A stretch of 64,000 bases of DNA from Streptococcus parasanguinis (GCF_023109675.1 NZ_JALDUR010000009.1:1-64000); one strand, 5' to 3'; shown: positions 47,680 through 56,633, counted from the first letter of the stretch. Notes: generated from the letters alone by a model not told the origin. Program-made: numbers and translations.

Positions 47680-47707
47680 AAAAGGCGAGAGGTTTCTCGC
47701 CTTTTTT
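47680..47707 (+). terminator. Terminator after tpiA
   Basis: AAAAGGCGAGA pairs with TCTCGCCTTTT around GGTT, followed by T residues. Confidence 0.88.
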
Positions 47708-47716
47708 ATAGTAGAA

Positions 47717-47745
47717 AAAGGCTGGGCAAAAACTGTCCAGCCTTT
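47717..47745 (-). terminator. Terminator of the murMN operon, within repeat copy 3
   Basis: On the minus strand AAAGGCTGG-loop-CCAGCCTTT is followed by TTC and T-rich sequence. It is the first hairpin of the repeat and is placed to end the murMN transcript. Confidence 0.6.
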
Positions 47746-47887
47746 GATGTTTGATAGGAGTAAGTGTAAGACGCAGTGGTTGATTGGCATCTTTGTTCGC
47801 CTTTTAAGCTCCAAAGATGACCTAATCAACTGTGCGGGGGTGGGAAGACGAACTCTTTTTAACTTGTCGGAGTTCTTTCCCACTCCC
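47717..47887 (+). repeat. Structured intergenic repeat, copy 3 (diverged)
   Basis: This copy keeps the plan of copies 1 and 2 with different bases in the stems. The first hairpin is AAAGGCTGG/CCAGCCTTT. The shared AAGACGCAGTGGTTGA is followed by a stem GGTTGATTGGcATCTTTG pairing with CAAAGATgACCTAATCAAC. Then come the conserved CTGTGCGGGGGTGGGAAGACGAA and the end TTTCCCACTCCC. It lies between the convergent tpiA and murN genes. The paired changes in the stems argue that the structure is under selection. Confidence 0.7.
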
Positions 47888-47893
47888 TTTGAG

Positions 47894-49129
47894 TTAGGAA
47901 CGTCCTAATAGTTTCTTAATGAGAGAAATCAGTTTGTATTTCAGAGGACTTGGGTAATAACGGAAGGTCCCCATCTTACGGACGATGTAACCATTGAAGT
48001 TTTGTTTGAAACGAAGAACACCGTCTGACCCGTCAAAGATTCCTTGAATACCTAGGAAGTTATATCTTGGGATGCCACGTTTGATGGTTTCAAGCATCAT
48101 ATATTCCTGGAGAACAGCAGGAGCATAGAACTTATTAAATTCTGTATAAGAGCCACTGAATAAATAGGTGGATTCTTGTGGCATATAGACGAAGAGGCTA
48201 CCTGCAAGAATGACGTCTTGATCTCCATATTTTTCAATATATTCTTTTGCTTCCTGTTTTCTCACCTCAAAGGTATCAAACTGGCTAGAGAATTCACGAA
48301 GTTGATTTTGTTTTTTCTCTGAATTGGGGTTGACTTCAAGATCCTTCTGTAATTTCTCAATCTTCTGTGCTAGTTTTCCTTGGTCTTTTTCAAGATTCGT
48401 GTAGTAATGGTGGAAGTTCAGTGTTGCGATCATGAAATCTGCATTGTCGCCAAAACTGTCATAGAAAGTTTGGTAATAATCCAAGGTCTTATCCTGATAG
48501 TCGCGACGGTCACTGGTAGAGGAAGTAATATCCTTAAAGAGTTGCAGTTCATCTCGGTTTAATCGTTTCAGTTCAATACCGAAAGATTTGGCTTTCTTGA
48601 CAAGTGGCTTTCCTTTTTTACTGAAGCTCTTGAGAAGATTTTTTTCGGTGATACCCTCCATATCTTTCACATAATGCCAATCACCTTCTCCACCTGGATA
48701 ACCTGTTGTTAAACCATCATGCTGATAGCCCAATTTTTTTAGGGTATCCATGAAATGGGTTTGCTCTTCACTGGTTGGATTGCCGTCACTGTCAAAGGTT
48801 TGATAGGTATCATAGGGCTTAATAACGAGTTCAATAGCCCCATTTTCTTTCGCATAGTCTTTTATAGCTGCATAGAAAGGTTCTAGCATAGCTTCCTCTT
48901 GGTAAAGGGGGCCAGAATTGATTTCCATATGGAGACCACCTGTCATAGGAAGACTGTACAAGATTGCTGCCACTTGGACTTGATCTTCTTGCTTCCAAGC
49001 GATAAATTGGACGGTATTTCCTCGCTTTTCAAGCAGATCTGCCATTTCAGCAGACTGGATAAAAGAGCGATGGGAGACAGTATTTGCAAATGAGGTAAAT
49101 TCTTCTTTTGAAATTGTCGTAAGAGTCAT
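47894..49129 (-). CDS. murN: MurN-like peptidoglycan bridge aminoacyltransferase (FemX/FemA family)
   Basis: This is a 411-residue FemXAB-family protein. Such enzymes transfer amino acids from charged tRNA to the lysine side chain of lipid II. In pneumococcus MurM adds the first residue (Ala or Ser) and MurN the second (Ala). Two GNAT-like domains are split by a helical coiled-coil arm (about 235-290, NLEKDQGKLAQKIEKLQKDL). The C-terminal part has the typical YNFLGIQGIFDGSDGVLRFK. Being the downstream gene of the pair, as in pneumococcus, it is called murN. It starts 5 bases after the murM stop. Confidence 0.82.
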   Translation of the reverse strand: MTLTTISKEEFTSFANTVSHRSFIQSAEMADLLEKRGNTVQFIAWKQEDQVQVAAILYSLPMTGGLHMEINSGPLYQEEAMLEPFYAAIKDYAKENGAIELVIKPYDTYQTFDSDGNPTSEEQTHFMDTLKKLGYQHDGLTTGYPGGEGDWHYVKDMEGITEKNLLKSFSKKGKPLVKKAKSFGIELKRLNRDELQLFKDITSSTSDRRDYQDKTLDYYQTFYDSFGDNADFMIATLNFHHYYTNLEKDQGKLAQKIEKLQKDLEVNPNSEKKQNQLREFSSQFDTFEVRKQEAKEYIEKYGDQDVILAGSLFVYMPQESTYLFSGSYTEFNKFYAPAVLQEYMMLETIKRGIPRYNFLGIQGIFDGSDGVLRFKQNFNGYIVRKMGTFRYYPSPLKYKLISLIKKLLGRS

Positions 49130-49134
49130 GTAAC

Positions 49135-50346
49135 TTATTTACTCCTTAATTTTTTCCGGATCTTGTAGACTTTGTTTACAAGTGGATAGAGTGGACTGGT
49201 TGGGAGGTTGAATTCCCCAACAAATTCTTCAATGACAGGATTAAATTTTGATTTGAAATGATAGAGACCACCATCGAGTGAATTTTCAATGCCCCCCATA
49301 TTTTGCCAAGAAGCACCACGATCAAAAGCGTGTTGGGCAGTTTCATACCAGGTGAGGATAGCAGGTTGGTAGCGGCGGAATTCTTCATCCATCCCTGCAT
49401 AAACATTTTCAGATGTCCCACCAAATTCAAGGGTTAAGGTCCCAGATAAAGGAACAATTTGTCTACCTGCTTGGAGATGCTGCTCAAGAAATTGCAGTTC
49501 TTCCTCTATCCGCTCTTTTTCTTTTTGGTTATTCTCAACCTTGCCAGGCTTTGTTTTTTCTGTGAATTTTTCAGCCTCTGCCTTGTTTTTTTCAAGATCT
49601 TTTATAAGGGAGCTTTTGCGTTTCTCGAGATCTAGAGTAGACAAGGTAATGTAGGATTGTCCTTGGTAGGTTGTGAGTAGTTTTTCGTAGTAGTCTTTTC
49701 CACGTAAATGAATGCTTTTACGAGCTTCAGTCTTTTTCATGAGAGAAGCAAAGTCCTCCAACAATTCAGTCCCGCCAAATTGGACTTGGATCCCTTTGTT
49801 TCGAGCAGTTCGGATGGCTTGTCGAGTAGATTTTGAAAGATCTTGCTCAATGAAAAACTCTTTGTGGATATTCGCTTGAAAGCGTGGTTGGATATTTTCT
49901 GCCATATCACTGGTTCGGCCAGTCCATTCAATCCCTTCTTTAGTTAGGGTATCGATTACTGCTTGCACATCAGTGGTTTCCGTATTTTCTTGTCCAATCA
50001 ATTGTTTACTCAAGAAAAGACTTGGATCAAATTTCACAAACAAGGCCTTGTATTGTTTGGCTATCTTTTTAAGGGACTGGATCACATATGAAACCAGCTC
50101 TTTGTTTTGGTAGTCCATGATGGGGCCTCGAGGAATGTAGAGCATGGAAAAGCCAAGTGGCAGGGGTTGAATCAAGATGCTTGCAACAGCGACTAATTGG
50201 TCTTCTTGATAAAAACCAACCCGTTCATTTCCCCAATTATCTTTGATTTTTGCCCATGAACTGCTTTGTAAGAGATTGGTTTGGTCACTCTGAATAACAA
50301 AGTCATCATGCTCACTAGCAGAAATTCCTAGCTGGTAATGGTACAT
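49135..50346 (-). CDS. murM: MurM-like peptidoglycan bridge aminoacyltransferase (FemX/FemA family)
   Basis: This is a 403-residue FemXAB protein with the same layout as the next gene: N-terminal GNAT-like domain (LLQSSSWAKIKDNWGNERVG, MLYIPRGPIMDY), a coiled-coil arm (about 225-290, rich in Lys/Glu), and the C-terminal WQNMGGIENSLDGGLYHFKS. Branching of the cross-bridge by MurM influences beta-lactam resistance in pneumococcus. It begins 3 bases after the HAD gene with no clear ribosome binding site, so translation is probably coupled. Confidence 0.82.
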   Translation of the reverse strand: MYHYQLGISASEHDDFVIQSDQTNLLQSSSWAKIKDNWGNERVGFYQEDQLVAVASILIQPLPLGFSMLYIPRGPIMDYQNKELVSYVIQSLKKIAKQYKALFVKFDPSLFLSKQLIGQENTETTDVQAVIDTLTKEGIEWTGRTSDMAENIQPRFQANIHKEFFIEQDLSKSTRQAIRTARNKGIQVQFGGTELLEDFASLMKKTEARKSIHLRGKDYYEKLLTTYQGQSYITLSTLDLEKRKSSLIKDLEKNKAEAEKFTEKTKPGKVENNQKEKERIEEELQFLEQHLQAGRQIVPLSGTLTLEFGGTSENVYAGMDEEFRRYQPAILTWYETAQHAFDRGASWQNMGGIENSLDGGLYHFKSKFNPVIEEFVGEFNLPTSPLYPLVNKVYKIRKKLRSK

Positions 50347-50349
50347 TTC

Positions 50350-51156
50350 TTATAATACCCACTTTCTAATGGCGTATGCAACGCCAGATTCATCATTTGA
50401 TTTGGTGATAGTTGTAGCAATTTTTTTAAGAGCTGGATTGCCATTCTCCATAACGACAGCATGTCCCACGACTTCTAGCATGGAACGGTCATTTTCCTCA
50501 TCTCCGATGGCCATGGTTTCTTCTTGCTGGATTCCAAGTCGTTCAGCTAAATGAAGAACAGCTGCTCCCTTATTGGTTGTTTTCCCTAGAATTTCTAAAT
50601 AAAAAGGGGCTGATTTGACCATAGTGAAGCGATCCTTGAATTCTTTAGGGATTTTTGCAATCGCAGCATCTAGAATATCTGGTTCATCGATATACATGGC
50701 CTTGACAAATTCTTTCTCACGAACTTCTTCAGGCGTCCGGTAATAAAGGGGCATGTTGACCAGTTGAGATTCATGAATGGTGTAGCGTCCGATATCTCGA
50801 TTGCTGGTATAGATGCCGTCTTTAGTAATAGCATGAGAGTGGATTTGGAGTTTGTTAGCAAGAGACTCGATATCGAGATAGTCCTCATAATGTAAAAGGT
50901 CTTTGATGAGTTCTTTTCCAGTAGCAGTTTTTTGCACCAGACTGCCATTAAAGGTAATGACATAGTCTCCAGGATCCATCAAATGGAGTTCTTTTAAAAG
51001 TTTTGAGACCCCTGCGATAGGGCGACCGGTTGTGATAACGATTTTAACGCCTGCGGCTTTAGCATCTTGAATGGCTTCAAATACAGAAGGTGTGATCTCT
51101 TTTTTTGAATTGAGAAGTGTACCGTCGATATCGATCGCAACTAATTTAATGGACAT
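50350..51156 (-). CDS. Cof-type HAD phosphatase
   Basis: This is a 268-residue HAD hydrolase of the Cof group. Motif I is AIDIDGTLLNSKKEITPS, motif II is ITTGRPIAG, and the final motif is IGDEENDRSMLEVVGH. The substrate is not evident. It resembles the HAD protein encoded at 14275. I start at the ATG at 51156 (MSIKLVAIDIDG), with GGAG upstream; it overlaps the HD-domain gene by 11 bases. It is placed upstream of murMN in one four-gene transcript. Confidence 0.9.
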   Translation of the reverse strand: MSIKLVAIDIDGTLLNSKKEITPSVFEAIQDAKAAGVKIVITTGRPIAGVSKLLKELHLMDPGDYVITFNGSLVQKTATGKELIKDLLHYEDYLDIESLANKLQIHSHAITKDGIYTSNRDIGRYTIHESQLVNMPLYYRTPEEVREKEFVKAMYIDEPDILDAAIAKIPKEFKDRFTMVKSAPFYLEILGKTTNKGAAVLHLAERLGIQQEETMAIGDEENDRSMLEVVGHAVVMENGNPALKKIATTITKSNDESGVAYAIRKWVL

Positions 51157-52456
51157 CCGTCTCTCCTGTAAAATAATCATTGGTAATATAGGAAGTGAAT
51201 TCCTCTACTTGCTTACTGAAAAGTCCATTAACCTCCAGCATTTCTTTGGGGAAATAGAAGCGGTTGTCCCCATAGCGAGTTCCTGCTAAAGCAGCGACGA
51301 GTGGAGACAACTGAGACAATTCAGCGAGACTCCCATCTTTTCGGATCATCTCGATCTGGGTCCGCGGTTTTTCAAGCTCTGGTCGATAAATATCGTAGGG
51401 CAGATCGAAATTTTGATGAATAGCGGTGTAGTAGGTTGGATTAAACCCAACCTCTTTAATCAGTTTTTCAAGGATTGCTAAGTCTTTTCGTTTATCTTCT
51501 GTAAATAGAATCGATTTAAAGACTTTCCGATTAATATATCGCTGAGCAAGATCAGACAAGATGGTATCCGGACTATCCATCCAGACTTGGAAATAGGTAT
51601 TCATCACACCGTCATCTAGATTTAGGTAGTCTTGAATGGTGACCTCTTCTTCAAAAAATGGAATCAAGCGAGGTGAAGTCAGTTGAAAATACTCTTTCTG
51701 ATCTGGATAAATGGTTCTAGCTCGTTTGAGAAGATTTTGAAGGAGGACTTCCATGGCACGAGTAGCCGGGTGGAAGTAGACCTGCATATACATTTGGTAA
51801 CGGCTGACCACGTAATCCTCGACAGCGTGCATGCCATTTTGTTGGAAGGCAATGCCATTTTCAATCGGTCGAATGACGCGCAAAATACGGGTCAAGTCAA
51901 ATTTTCCATAGGAAGCACCCGTAAAATAGGCATCCCGCAGTAAATAATCCATTCGGTCCACATCAATCTGACTAGAAATTAATTGCACCACTTGTTTATT
52001 GGGATAGGTATGATCAATGACGCTGGCTACACGATTTGGGAAATCAGGAGCCACTTGCAAGAGGATCTGATTGACCTCCGTCTCTGGGCTGGTGATGATC
52101 AGCTGGGTCATTTTTTCATGATCGGTTCCAAAGAGTCCTTCGAAGGTATGAGAATAAGCACCATGTCCAATGTCATGAAGAAGAGCGGCTGTCATGGTCA
52201 GTAAGTTTTCATCAGAATTCCATTGCTCTGCATACTTCTCCTCAAAAATGGATAGAATGCGTCTTGAAATTTCATAGGCGCCAAGACAGTGAGAAAAACG
52301 ACTATGCTCCCCACCGTGGAAGGTAAAACCAGATGTCCCCAGTTGTTTGATGCGGCGTAGTCGTTGAAATTCTTTACTATTAATTAATTGATAAATGATG
52401 GGATGATCCACATGAACGTAATCATGCACGGGATCGCGAAAGACTTTTTCATTCAT
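51146..52456 (-). CDS. HD-domain phosphohydrolase (YwfO/SAMHD1-like)
   Basis: This is a 436-residue HD-superfamily protein related to Bacillus YwfO and to dNTP triphosphohydrolases. The metal-binding residues are in GGEHSRFSHCLGAYEISRRI and ALLHDIGHGAYSHTFEGLFG, with a later aspartate in QIDVDRMDYLLRDA. Its likely activity is hydrolysis of nucleoside triphosphates. It is the first gene of HD-HAD-murM-murN. No ribosome binding site precedes the ATG (the six bases before it are AGACCC), and an extended -10 lies directly upstream. Confidence 0.9.
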   Translation of the reverse strand: MNEKVFRDPVHDYVHVDHPIIYQLINSKEFQRLRRIKQLGTSGFTFHGGEHSRFSHCLGAYEISRRILSIFEEKYAEQWNSDENLLTMTAALLHDIGHGAYSHTFEGLFGTDHEKMTQLIITSPETEVNQILLQVAPDFPNRVASVIDHTYPNKQVVQLISSQIDVDRMDYLLRDAYFTGASYGKFDLTRILRVIRPIENGIAFQQNGMHAVEDYVVSRYQMYMQVYFHPATRAMEVLLQNLLKRARTIYPDQKEYFQLTSPRLIPFFEEEVTIQDYLNLDDGVMNTYFQVWMDSPDTILSDLAQRYINRKVFKSILFTEDKRKDLAILEKLIKEVGFNPTYYTAIHQNFDLPYDIYRPELEKPRTQIEMIRKDGSLAELSQLSPLVAALAGTRYGDNRFYFPKEMLEVNGLFSKQVEEFTSYITNDYFTGETDVH

Positions 52457-52462
52457 GGGTCT

Positions 52463-52471
52463 ATTATAGCA
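52463..52471 (-). promoter_or_regulatory. Promoter of the HD-HAD-murMN operon, 6 bases from the start codon
   Basis: The minus strand reads TGCTATAAT and its last base is 6 bases before the ATG. The transcript is predicted to begin at the start codon. Confidence 0.65.
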
Positions 52472-52529
52472 AAAAAAAGCCTATTTTGCGATATAGAGGC
52501 TAATAGGGGCAGTCAAAATGCGTAAAATT

Positions 52530-52538
52530 TGATAGAAT
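52530..52538 (+). promoter_or_regulatory. Extended -10 of the DUF1934 gene
   Basis: TGATAGAAT lies 33 bases before the ATG, with AGAAGGAG in the leader. Confidence 0.5.
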
Positions 52539-52571
52539 AGTAAGGCAAGAAAAGAAGAGAAGGAGACAAAG

Positions 52572-52955
52572 ATGCAGATTCGCATTCAAAATACCATTCG
52601 ATTTGGAGAAGAAATGGAAATCGTTGATCAGTACTATCAAGGTGAATGGAAGGAAAAAGCAGGTTTTCAGTATCTCTTGTATACCAATGAAGAAGATGAA
52701 AAGGTTGCTTTGAAATTTTCCAATGACGAATTGGTCATGACACGTTTCTCAAGTCCTAAATCCATCATGCGTTTCTACAAAAATGAAGATGGTGGGGCAA
52801 TCATCCCAACTCCGATGGGCATTCAGCAGTTTTTGATTACAACAGATTTCTTTCAATTAGAAGCAGGTCATTTGCAAGTCTCTTATCGCTTGTTAACTCT
52901 CGATGGAGAACAGGAATTTGCTAATTATCAATTACTAGTGGAATGGGAAGAATAG
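52572..52955 (+). CDS. DUF1934 (calycin-like) protein
   Basis: This is a 127-residue protein of the DUF1934 family, a small beta-barrel of unknown function. Family marks are IRIQNTIRFGEEMEIVDQ, FQYLLYTNEEDEKVALKFS and IPTPMGIQQFLITTDFFQ. AGAAGGAG precedes the start. It is a single gene between the HD operon and the P-type ATPase. Confidence 0.82.
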   Translation: MQIRIQNTIRFGEEMEIVDQYYQGEWKEKAGFQYLLYTNEEDEKVALKFSNDELVMTRFSSPKSIMRFYKNEDGGAIIPTPMGIQQFLITTDFFQLEAGHLQVSYRLLTLDGEQEFANYQLLVEWEE

Positions 52956-52982
52956 ACCTCATTAAATTATTAGAGATCCCGC

Positions 52983-53010
52983 TTGCTTTATTCTATAAAA
53001 ATGGTATAAT
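52983..53010 (+). promoter_or_regulatory. Promoter of the riboswitch-ATPase transcript
   Basis: TTGCTT (52983-52988) and TATAAT (53005-53010) are 16 bases apart; TGG before the -10 extends it. Confidence 0.7.
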
Positions 53011-53015
53011 AAAAC

Positions 53016-53128
53016 CACTCAAGGGAGTAGCTGGCGGTTTTCCGCGATAGTGTCGTCATTACGAATTATTTCCGGCACTATATTAAACAGCGAGACTTGT
53101 TTTTTTAAAAAACAGGTCTCTTTTTTTG
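53016..53128 (+). ncRNA. yybP-ykoY manganese riboswitch with terminator
   Basis: The leader contains the conserved CTCAAGGGAGTAGCTGG and the later CGTCATTACGAATT...CCGGCA elements of the yybP-ykoY class, which senses Mn2+. It is followed by a long terminator: GAGAC-T-TGTTTTTT pairs with AAAAAACA-G-GTCTC and a run of seven T follows (to 53127). When Mn2+ is bound the terminator should not form and the ATPase gene is read. The pneumococcal homologue of this ATPase is known to have the same riboswitch. Confidence 0.85.
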
Positions 53129-53158
53129 TAAAAAGAGGCCAAAAAGGAGGAGACTGTT

Positions 53159-55843
53159 TTGTCAAAAGAACAAAATAAAGATTTGTTTTACACGCAATCT
53201 TCTGAGGAAGTCCTAAAGAACTTGGACTCATCTGTCGAAGGTTTGTCAACCGCCCAGGCTCAAGAACGCTTAGCGAATTATGGTCGTAATGAGTTGGAAG
53301 AGGGTGAAAAACGTAGCCTACTAGCTAAATTCCTTGATCAATTTAAGGATTTGATGATTATCATCTTGCTTGTGGCAGCGGCACTTTCTGTGATTACAGA
53401 AGGAATGGACGGTCTAACGGATGCCATGATCATCTTGGCCGTTGTTGTCTTGAATGCTGCCTTTGGGGTTTACCAAGAAGGGCAAGCAGAAGCAGCCATT
53501 GAAGCTCTGAAAAATATGTCTAGCCCCATGGCTCGTGTTCGTCGTGATGGCCATGTTATTGAGATTGACTCAAAAGAATTGGTACCCGGAGATATCGTCT
53601 TGCTTGAAGCGGGAGATGTCGTGCCTGCAGATATGCGTTTGTTTGAAGCAGCTTCTCTTAAAATTGAAGAAGCAGCTCTTACAGGGGAGTCTGTGCCAGT
53701 TGAAAAAGATGTGACAGGACTTGTTGAAGCAGATGCTGGTATTGGGGACCGCGTTAATATGGGTTACCAAAACTCAAATGTAACTTATGGTCGTGGTATT
53801 GGTGTCGTAACAAACACTGGTATGTATACAGAAGTTGGTAAGATTGCAGATATGTTGGCTAATGCCGATGAGACTGAAACACCATTGAAGCAAAGCTTGG
53901 AACAATTATCTAAAGCCTTGACTTACTTAATTGTTGTGATTGCGGTCATTACTTTCTTAGTTGGTGTCTTCGTTCGTGGGGAACATCCATTGGAAGGCTT
54001 GATGGTAGCTGTTGCCCTTGCGGTTGCGGCGATTCCAGAAGGACTTCCTGCCATTGTAACCATCGTTCTTTCTTTGGGAACAACAACCCTTGCCAAACGC
54101 AATTCGATTGTTCGTAAATTGCCAGCCGTTGAAACACTTGGTTCAACAGAAATCATCGCATCTGATAAAACAGGTACTTTGACCATGAACCAAATGACGG
54201 TTGAAAAAGTCTATACCAACGGTCAATTACAAAGTGCAGCAACTGAGATAGCTGCTAGCAACAATACCCTTCGTATCATGAACTTTGCCAATGATACCAA
54301 AGTGGACCCATCTGGCAAGTTGATTGGGGACCCAACAGAAACTGCCTTGGTGCAGTTTGGCTTAGATCACAACTTTGATGTTCGTGAAGTCTTGAAGGAT
54401 GAGCCACGTGTAGCTGAATTGCCATTTGACTCAGACCGTAAGCTTATGTCTACCATCCATAAAGAAGAAAACGGTTCTTACTTTATCGCTGTGAAGGGTG
54501 CGCCTGACCAATTGCTCAAACGTGTGACGCGTATTGAAGTCAATGGGGAAGTTCGTCCTATCACGGATGAAGATAAGAAAGCTATCCTTGCTACCAACAA
54601 AGACTTGGCTAAACAAGCCCTTCGTGTCTTGATGATGGCTTATAAGACAAGCAAGGAAATTCCAACTTTGGAGTCTGAAATTGTTGAGTCTGACCTGATC
54701 TTCTCTGGTTTGGTCGGTATGATTGACCCTGAGCGTCCAGAAGCTGCAGAAGCTGTCCGTGTCGCTAAGGAAGCGGGTATCCGTCCGATCATGATCACTG
54801 GTGACCACCAAGATACAGCAGAAGCTATTGCCAAACGTCTGGGAATCATCGATCCAAATGATACCGAAGACCATGTCTTCACAGGGGCTGAGTTGAATGA
54901 ACTCTCTGACGAAGAATTCCAAAAAGTCTTCAAGCAATATTCTGTCTATGCGCGTGTATCACCTGAACACAAGGTTCGGATCGTGAAAGCTTGGCAAAAT
55001 GAAGGCAAAGTTGTTGCCATGACAGGGGATGGGGTCAACGATGCACCATCACTTAAGACAGCTGATATCGGTATCGGTATGGGGATTACAGGTACAGAAG
55101 TTTCTAAGGGAGCTTCAGATATGGTCCTTGCCGATGATAACTTCGCCACTATTATCGTAGCGGTAGAAGAAGGACGGAAGGTCTTCTCCAATATCCAAAA
55201 ATCTATTCAGTATCTCTTGTCCGCCAATATGGCTGAAGTCTTCACCATCTTCTTTGCAACACTCTTTGGTTGGGATGTGTTGCAACCAGTGCATCTTCTC
55301 TGGATCAATTTGGTAACCGATACTCTTCCAGCCATCGCTCTTGGTGTGGAACCAGCTGAGCCCGGTGTCATGACTCACAAACCTCGTGGACGTAAATCTA
55401 ACTTCTTTGACGGTGGGGTCTTTGGAGCCATTCTTTATCAAGGAATCTTCCAAACCATGCTAGTTCTTGGTGTTTATGGCTGGGCCTTACTCTCTCCAGA
55501 ACATGCGACTCGTGCCGAAATCCATGCAGATGCTTTGACCATGGCCTTTGCAACTCTTGGTTTGATCCAATTGCTCCATGCCTTTAACGTTAAATCGGTT
55601 TACCAATCCATCTTTAAAGTGGGACTCTTCAAGAACAAGACCTTTAACTGGTCAATTCCAGTTGCCTTTGTTCTCTTGATGGCGACCATCATTATCCCTG
55701 GATTTAACAAACTCTTCCATGTCTCTCATTTAAGCTTGACACAATGGTTAGCAGTTATGATTGGTTCGCTCTTGATTGTTGTTCTCGTTGAGATTGTTAA
55801 AGCCGTTCAACGTGCACTTGGAAAAGATAAAAACGCCATTTAA
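53159..55843 (+). CDS. Cation-transporting P-type ATPase (PacL/MgtA type, Mn/Ca exporter)
   Basis: This is an 894-residue P2-type ATPase. The N-terminal cation-ATPase domain is followed by the actuator motif EEAALTGESVPVEK and the phosphorylated aspartate D336 in ASDKTGTLTMNQ. The nucleotide domain has KGAPDQLL, and the hinge reads MTGDGVNDAPSLKTADIG. The final six-helix domain contains WINLVTDTLPAIALG. With the Mn2+ riboswitch upstream, it most likely exports excess Mn2+ or Ca2+. The start is TTG, supported by AAGGAGG 8 bases before it. Similar pneumococcal proteins are named MgtA. Confidence 0.93.
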   Translation: MSKEQNKDLFYTQSSEEVLKNLDSSVEGLSTAQAQERLANYGRNELEEGEKRSLLAKFLDQFKDLMIIILLVAAALSVITEGMDGLTDAMIILAVVVLNAAFGVYQEGQAEAAIEALKNMSSPMARVRRDGHVIEIDSKELVPGDIVLLEAGDVVPADMRLFEAASLKIEEAALTGESVPVEKDVTGLVEADAGIGDRVNMGYQNSNVTYGRGIGVVTNTGMYTEVGKIADMLANADETETPLKQSLEQLSKALTYLIVVIAVITFLVGVFVRGEHPLEGLMVAVALAVAAIPEGLPAIVTIVLSLGTTTLAKRNSIVRKLPAVETLGSTEIIASDKTGTLTMNQMTVEKVYTNGQLQSAATEIAASNNTLRIMNFANDTKVDPSGKLIGDPTETALVQFGLDHNFDVREVLKDEPRVAELPFDSDRKLMSTIHKEENGSYFIAVKGAPDQLLKRVTRIEVNGEVRPITDEDKKAILATNKDLAKQALRVLMMAYKTSKEIPTLESEIVESDLIFSGLVGMIDPERPEAAEAVRVAKEAGIRPIMITGDHQDTAEAIAKRLGIIDPNDTEDHVFTGAELNELSDEEFQKVFKQYSVYARVSPEHKVRIVKAWQNEGKVVAMTGDGVNDAPSLKTADIGIGMGITGTEVSKGASDMVLADDNFATIIVAVEEGRKVFSNIQKSIQYLLSANMAEVFTIFFATLFGWDVLQPVHLLWINLVTDTLPAIALGVEPAEPGVMTHKPRGRKSNFFDGGVFGAILYQGIFQTMLVLGVYGWALLSPEHATRAEIHADALTMAFATLGLIQLLHAFNVKSVYQSIFKVGLFKNKTFNWSIPVAFVLLMATIIIPGFNKLFHVSHLSLTQWLAVMIGSLLIVVLVEIVKAVQRALGKDKNAI

Positions 55844-55853
55844 ATATAAAAGA

Positions 55854-55878
55854 AGTCATCTCCGGATGGCTTTTTTTT
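55854..55878 (+). terminator. Terminator after the P-type ATPase gene
   Basis: AGTCATC pairs with GATGGCT around TCCG (one G-T pair), followed by a run of T. Confidence 0.75.
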
Positions 55879-55964
55879 CGGGCAAAATAGACTGGGCACA
55901 TTTCTTGAGGTAGGTGTGGATTTTTGATAAACTAGACAACAGTTTGAAGAAAGGAAACTTAGTT

Positions 55965-56633
55965 ATGAAAAGGTTTTTTGCTGAAGTAATCGGCACATTT
56001 ATGCTTGTCTTTATCGGGACTGGCGCAGTTGTTTTTGGAAATGGAACGGAAGGTCTGGGACATTTAGGAATTGCTTTGGCATTCGGTTTATCCATTGTTG
56101 CAGCAGCTTACTCAATTGGGACTGTTTCTGGTGCCCACTTGAACCCGGCTGTTTCGATTGCCATGTTTGTAAACAAACGCTTGTCTTCAAAGGACTTGGT
56201 TAATTATATTGCAGCGCAAGTAGTGGGTGCGGTTCTCGCGTCTGCAACAGTACTCTTCCTCTTGTCAAATTCAGGTATGTCAACAGCTAGCCTTGGTGAA
56301 AACGCCCTAGCGAAGGGTGTGACTCCATTTGGCGGTTTCTTGTTTGAAGTGATTGCATCCTTTATCTTTATCTTGGTCATCATGACAGTGACATCAGCTT
56401 CTAAAGGAAACGGGAAAATCGCTGGTCTTGTCATCGGTTTGAGCTTGACCTTGATCATTCTTGTTGGTTTGAACATTACAGGTCTTTCTGTTAACCCAGC
56501 TCGTAGCTTGGCTCCTGCACTCTTTGTAGGTGGTGTAGCCCTCCAACAAATTTGGATCTTTATCCTTGCTCCAATTGTTGGCGGTGTCTTGGCAGCTCTT
56601 GTTGCAAAAAATCTCCTAGATACAGAAGAGTAA
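55965..56633 (+). CDS. Aquaporin (AqpZ-like)
   Basis: This is a 222-residue major intrinsic protein with six membrane helices and the two pore motifs, NPA at residues 60-62 (SGAHLNPAVS) and NPAR at 177-180. The small residues around the second motif and the length fit a water/AqpZ-type channel more than a glycerol facilitator. Some streptococcal aquaporins pass hydrogen peroxide. I start at the ATG at 55965 (MKRFFAEVIGTFMLVF), with AAAGGAAA upstream; a longer frame has no site. Confidence 0.92.
   Translation: MKRFFAEVIGTFMLVFIGTGAVVFGNGTEGLGHLGIALAFGLSIVAAAYSIGTVSGAHLNPAVSIAMFVNKRLSSKDLVNYIAAQVVGAVLASATVLFLLSNSGMSTASLGENALAKGVTPFGGFLFEVIASFIFILVIMTVTSASKGNGKIAGLVIGLSLTLIILVGLNITGLSVNPARSLAPALFVGGVALQQIWIFILAPIVGGVLAALVAKNLLDTEE

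Noticed and set aside
53038..53056. TACGAATT, close to a SigX box, upstream of the P-type ATPase
   Set aside because: It differs from the com-box at the last base and is part of the manganese riboswitch core.
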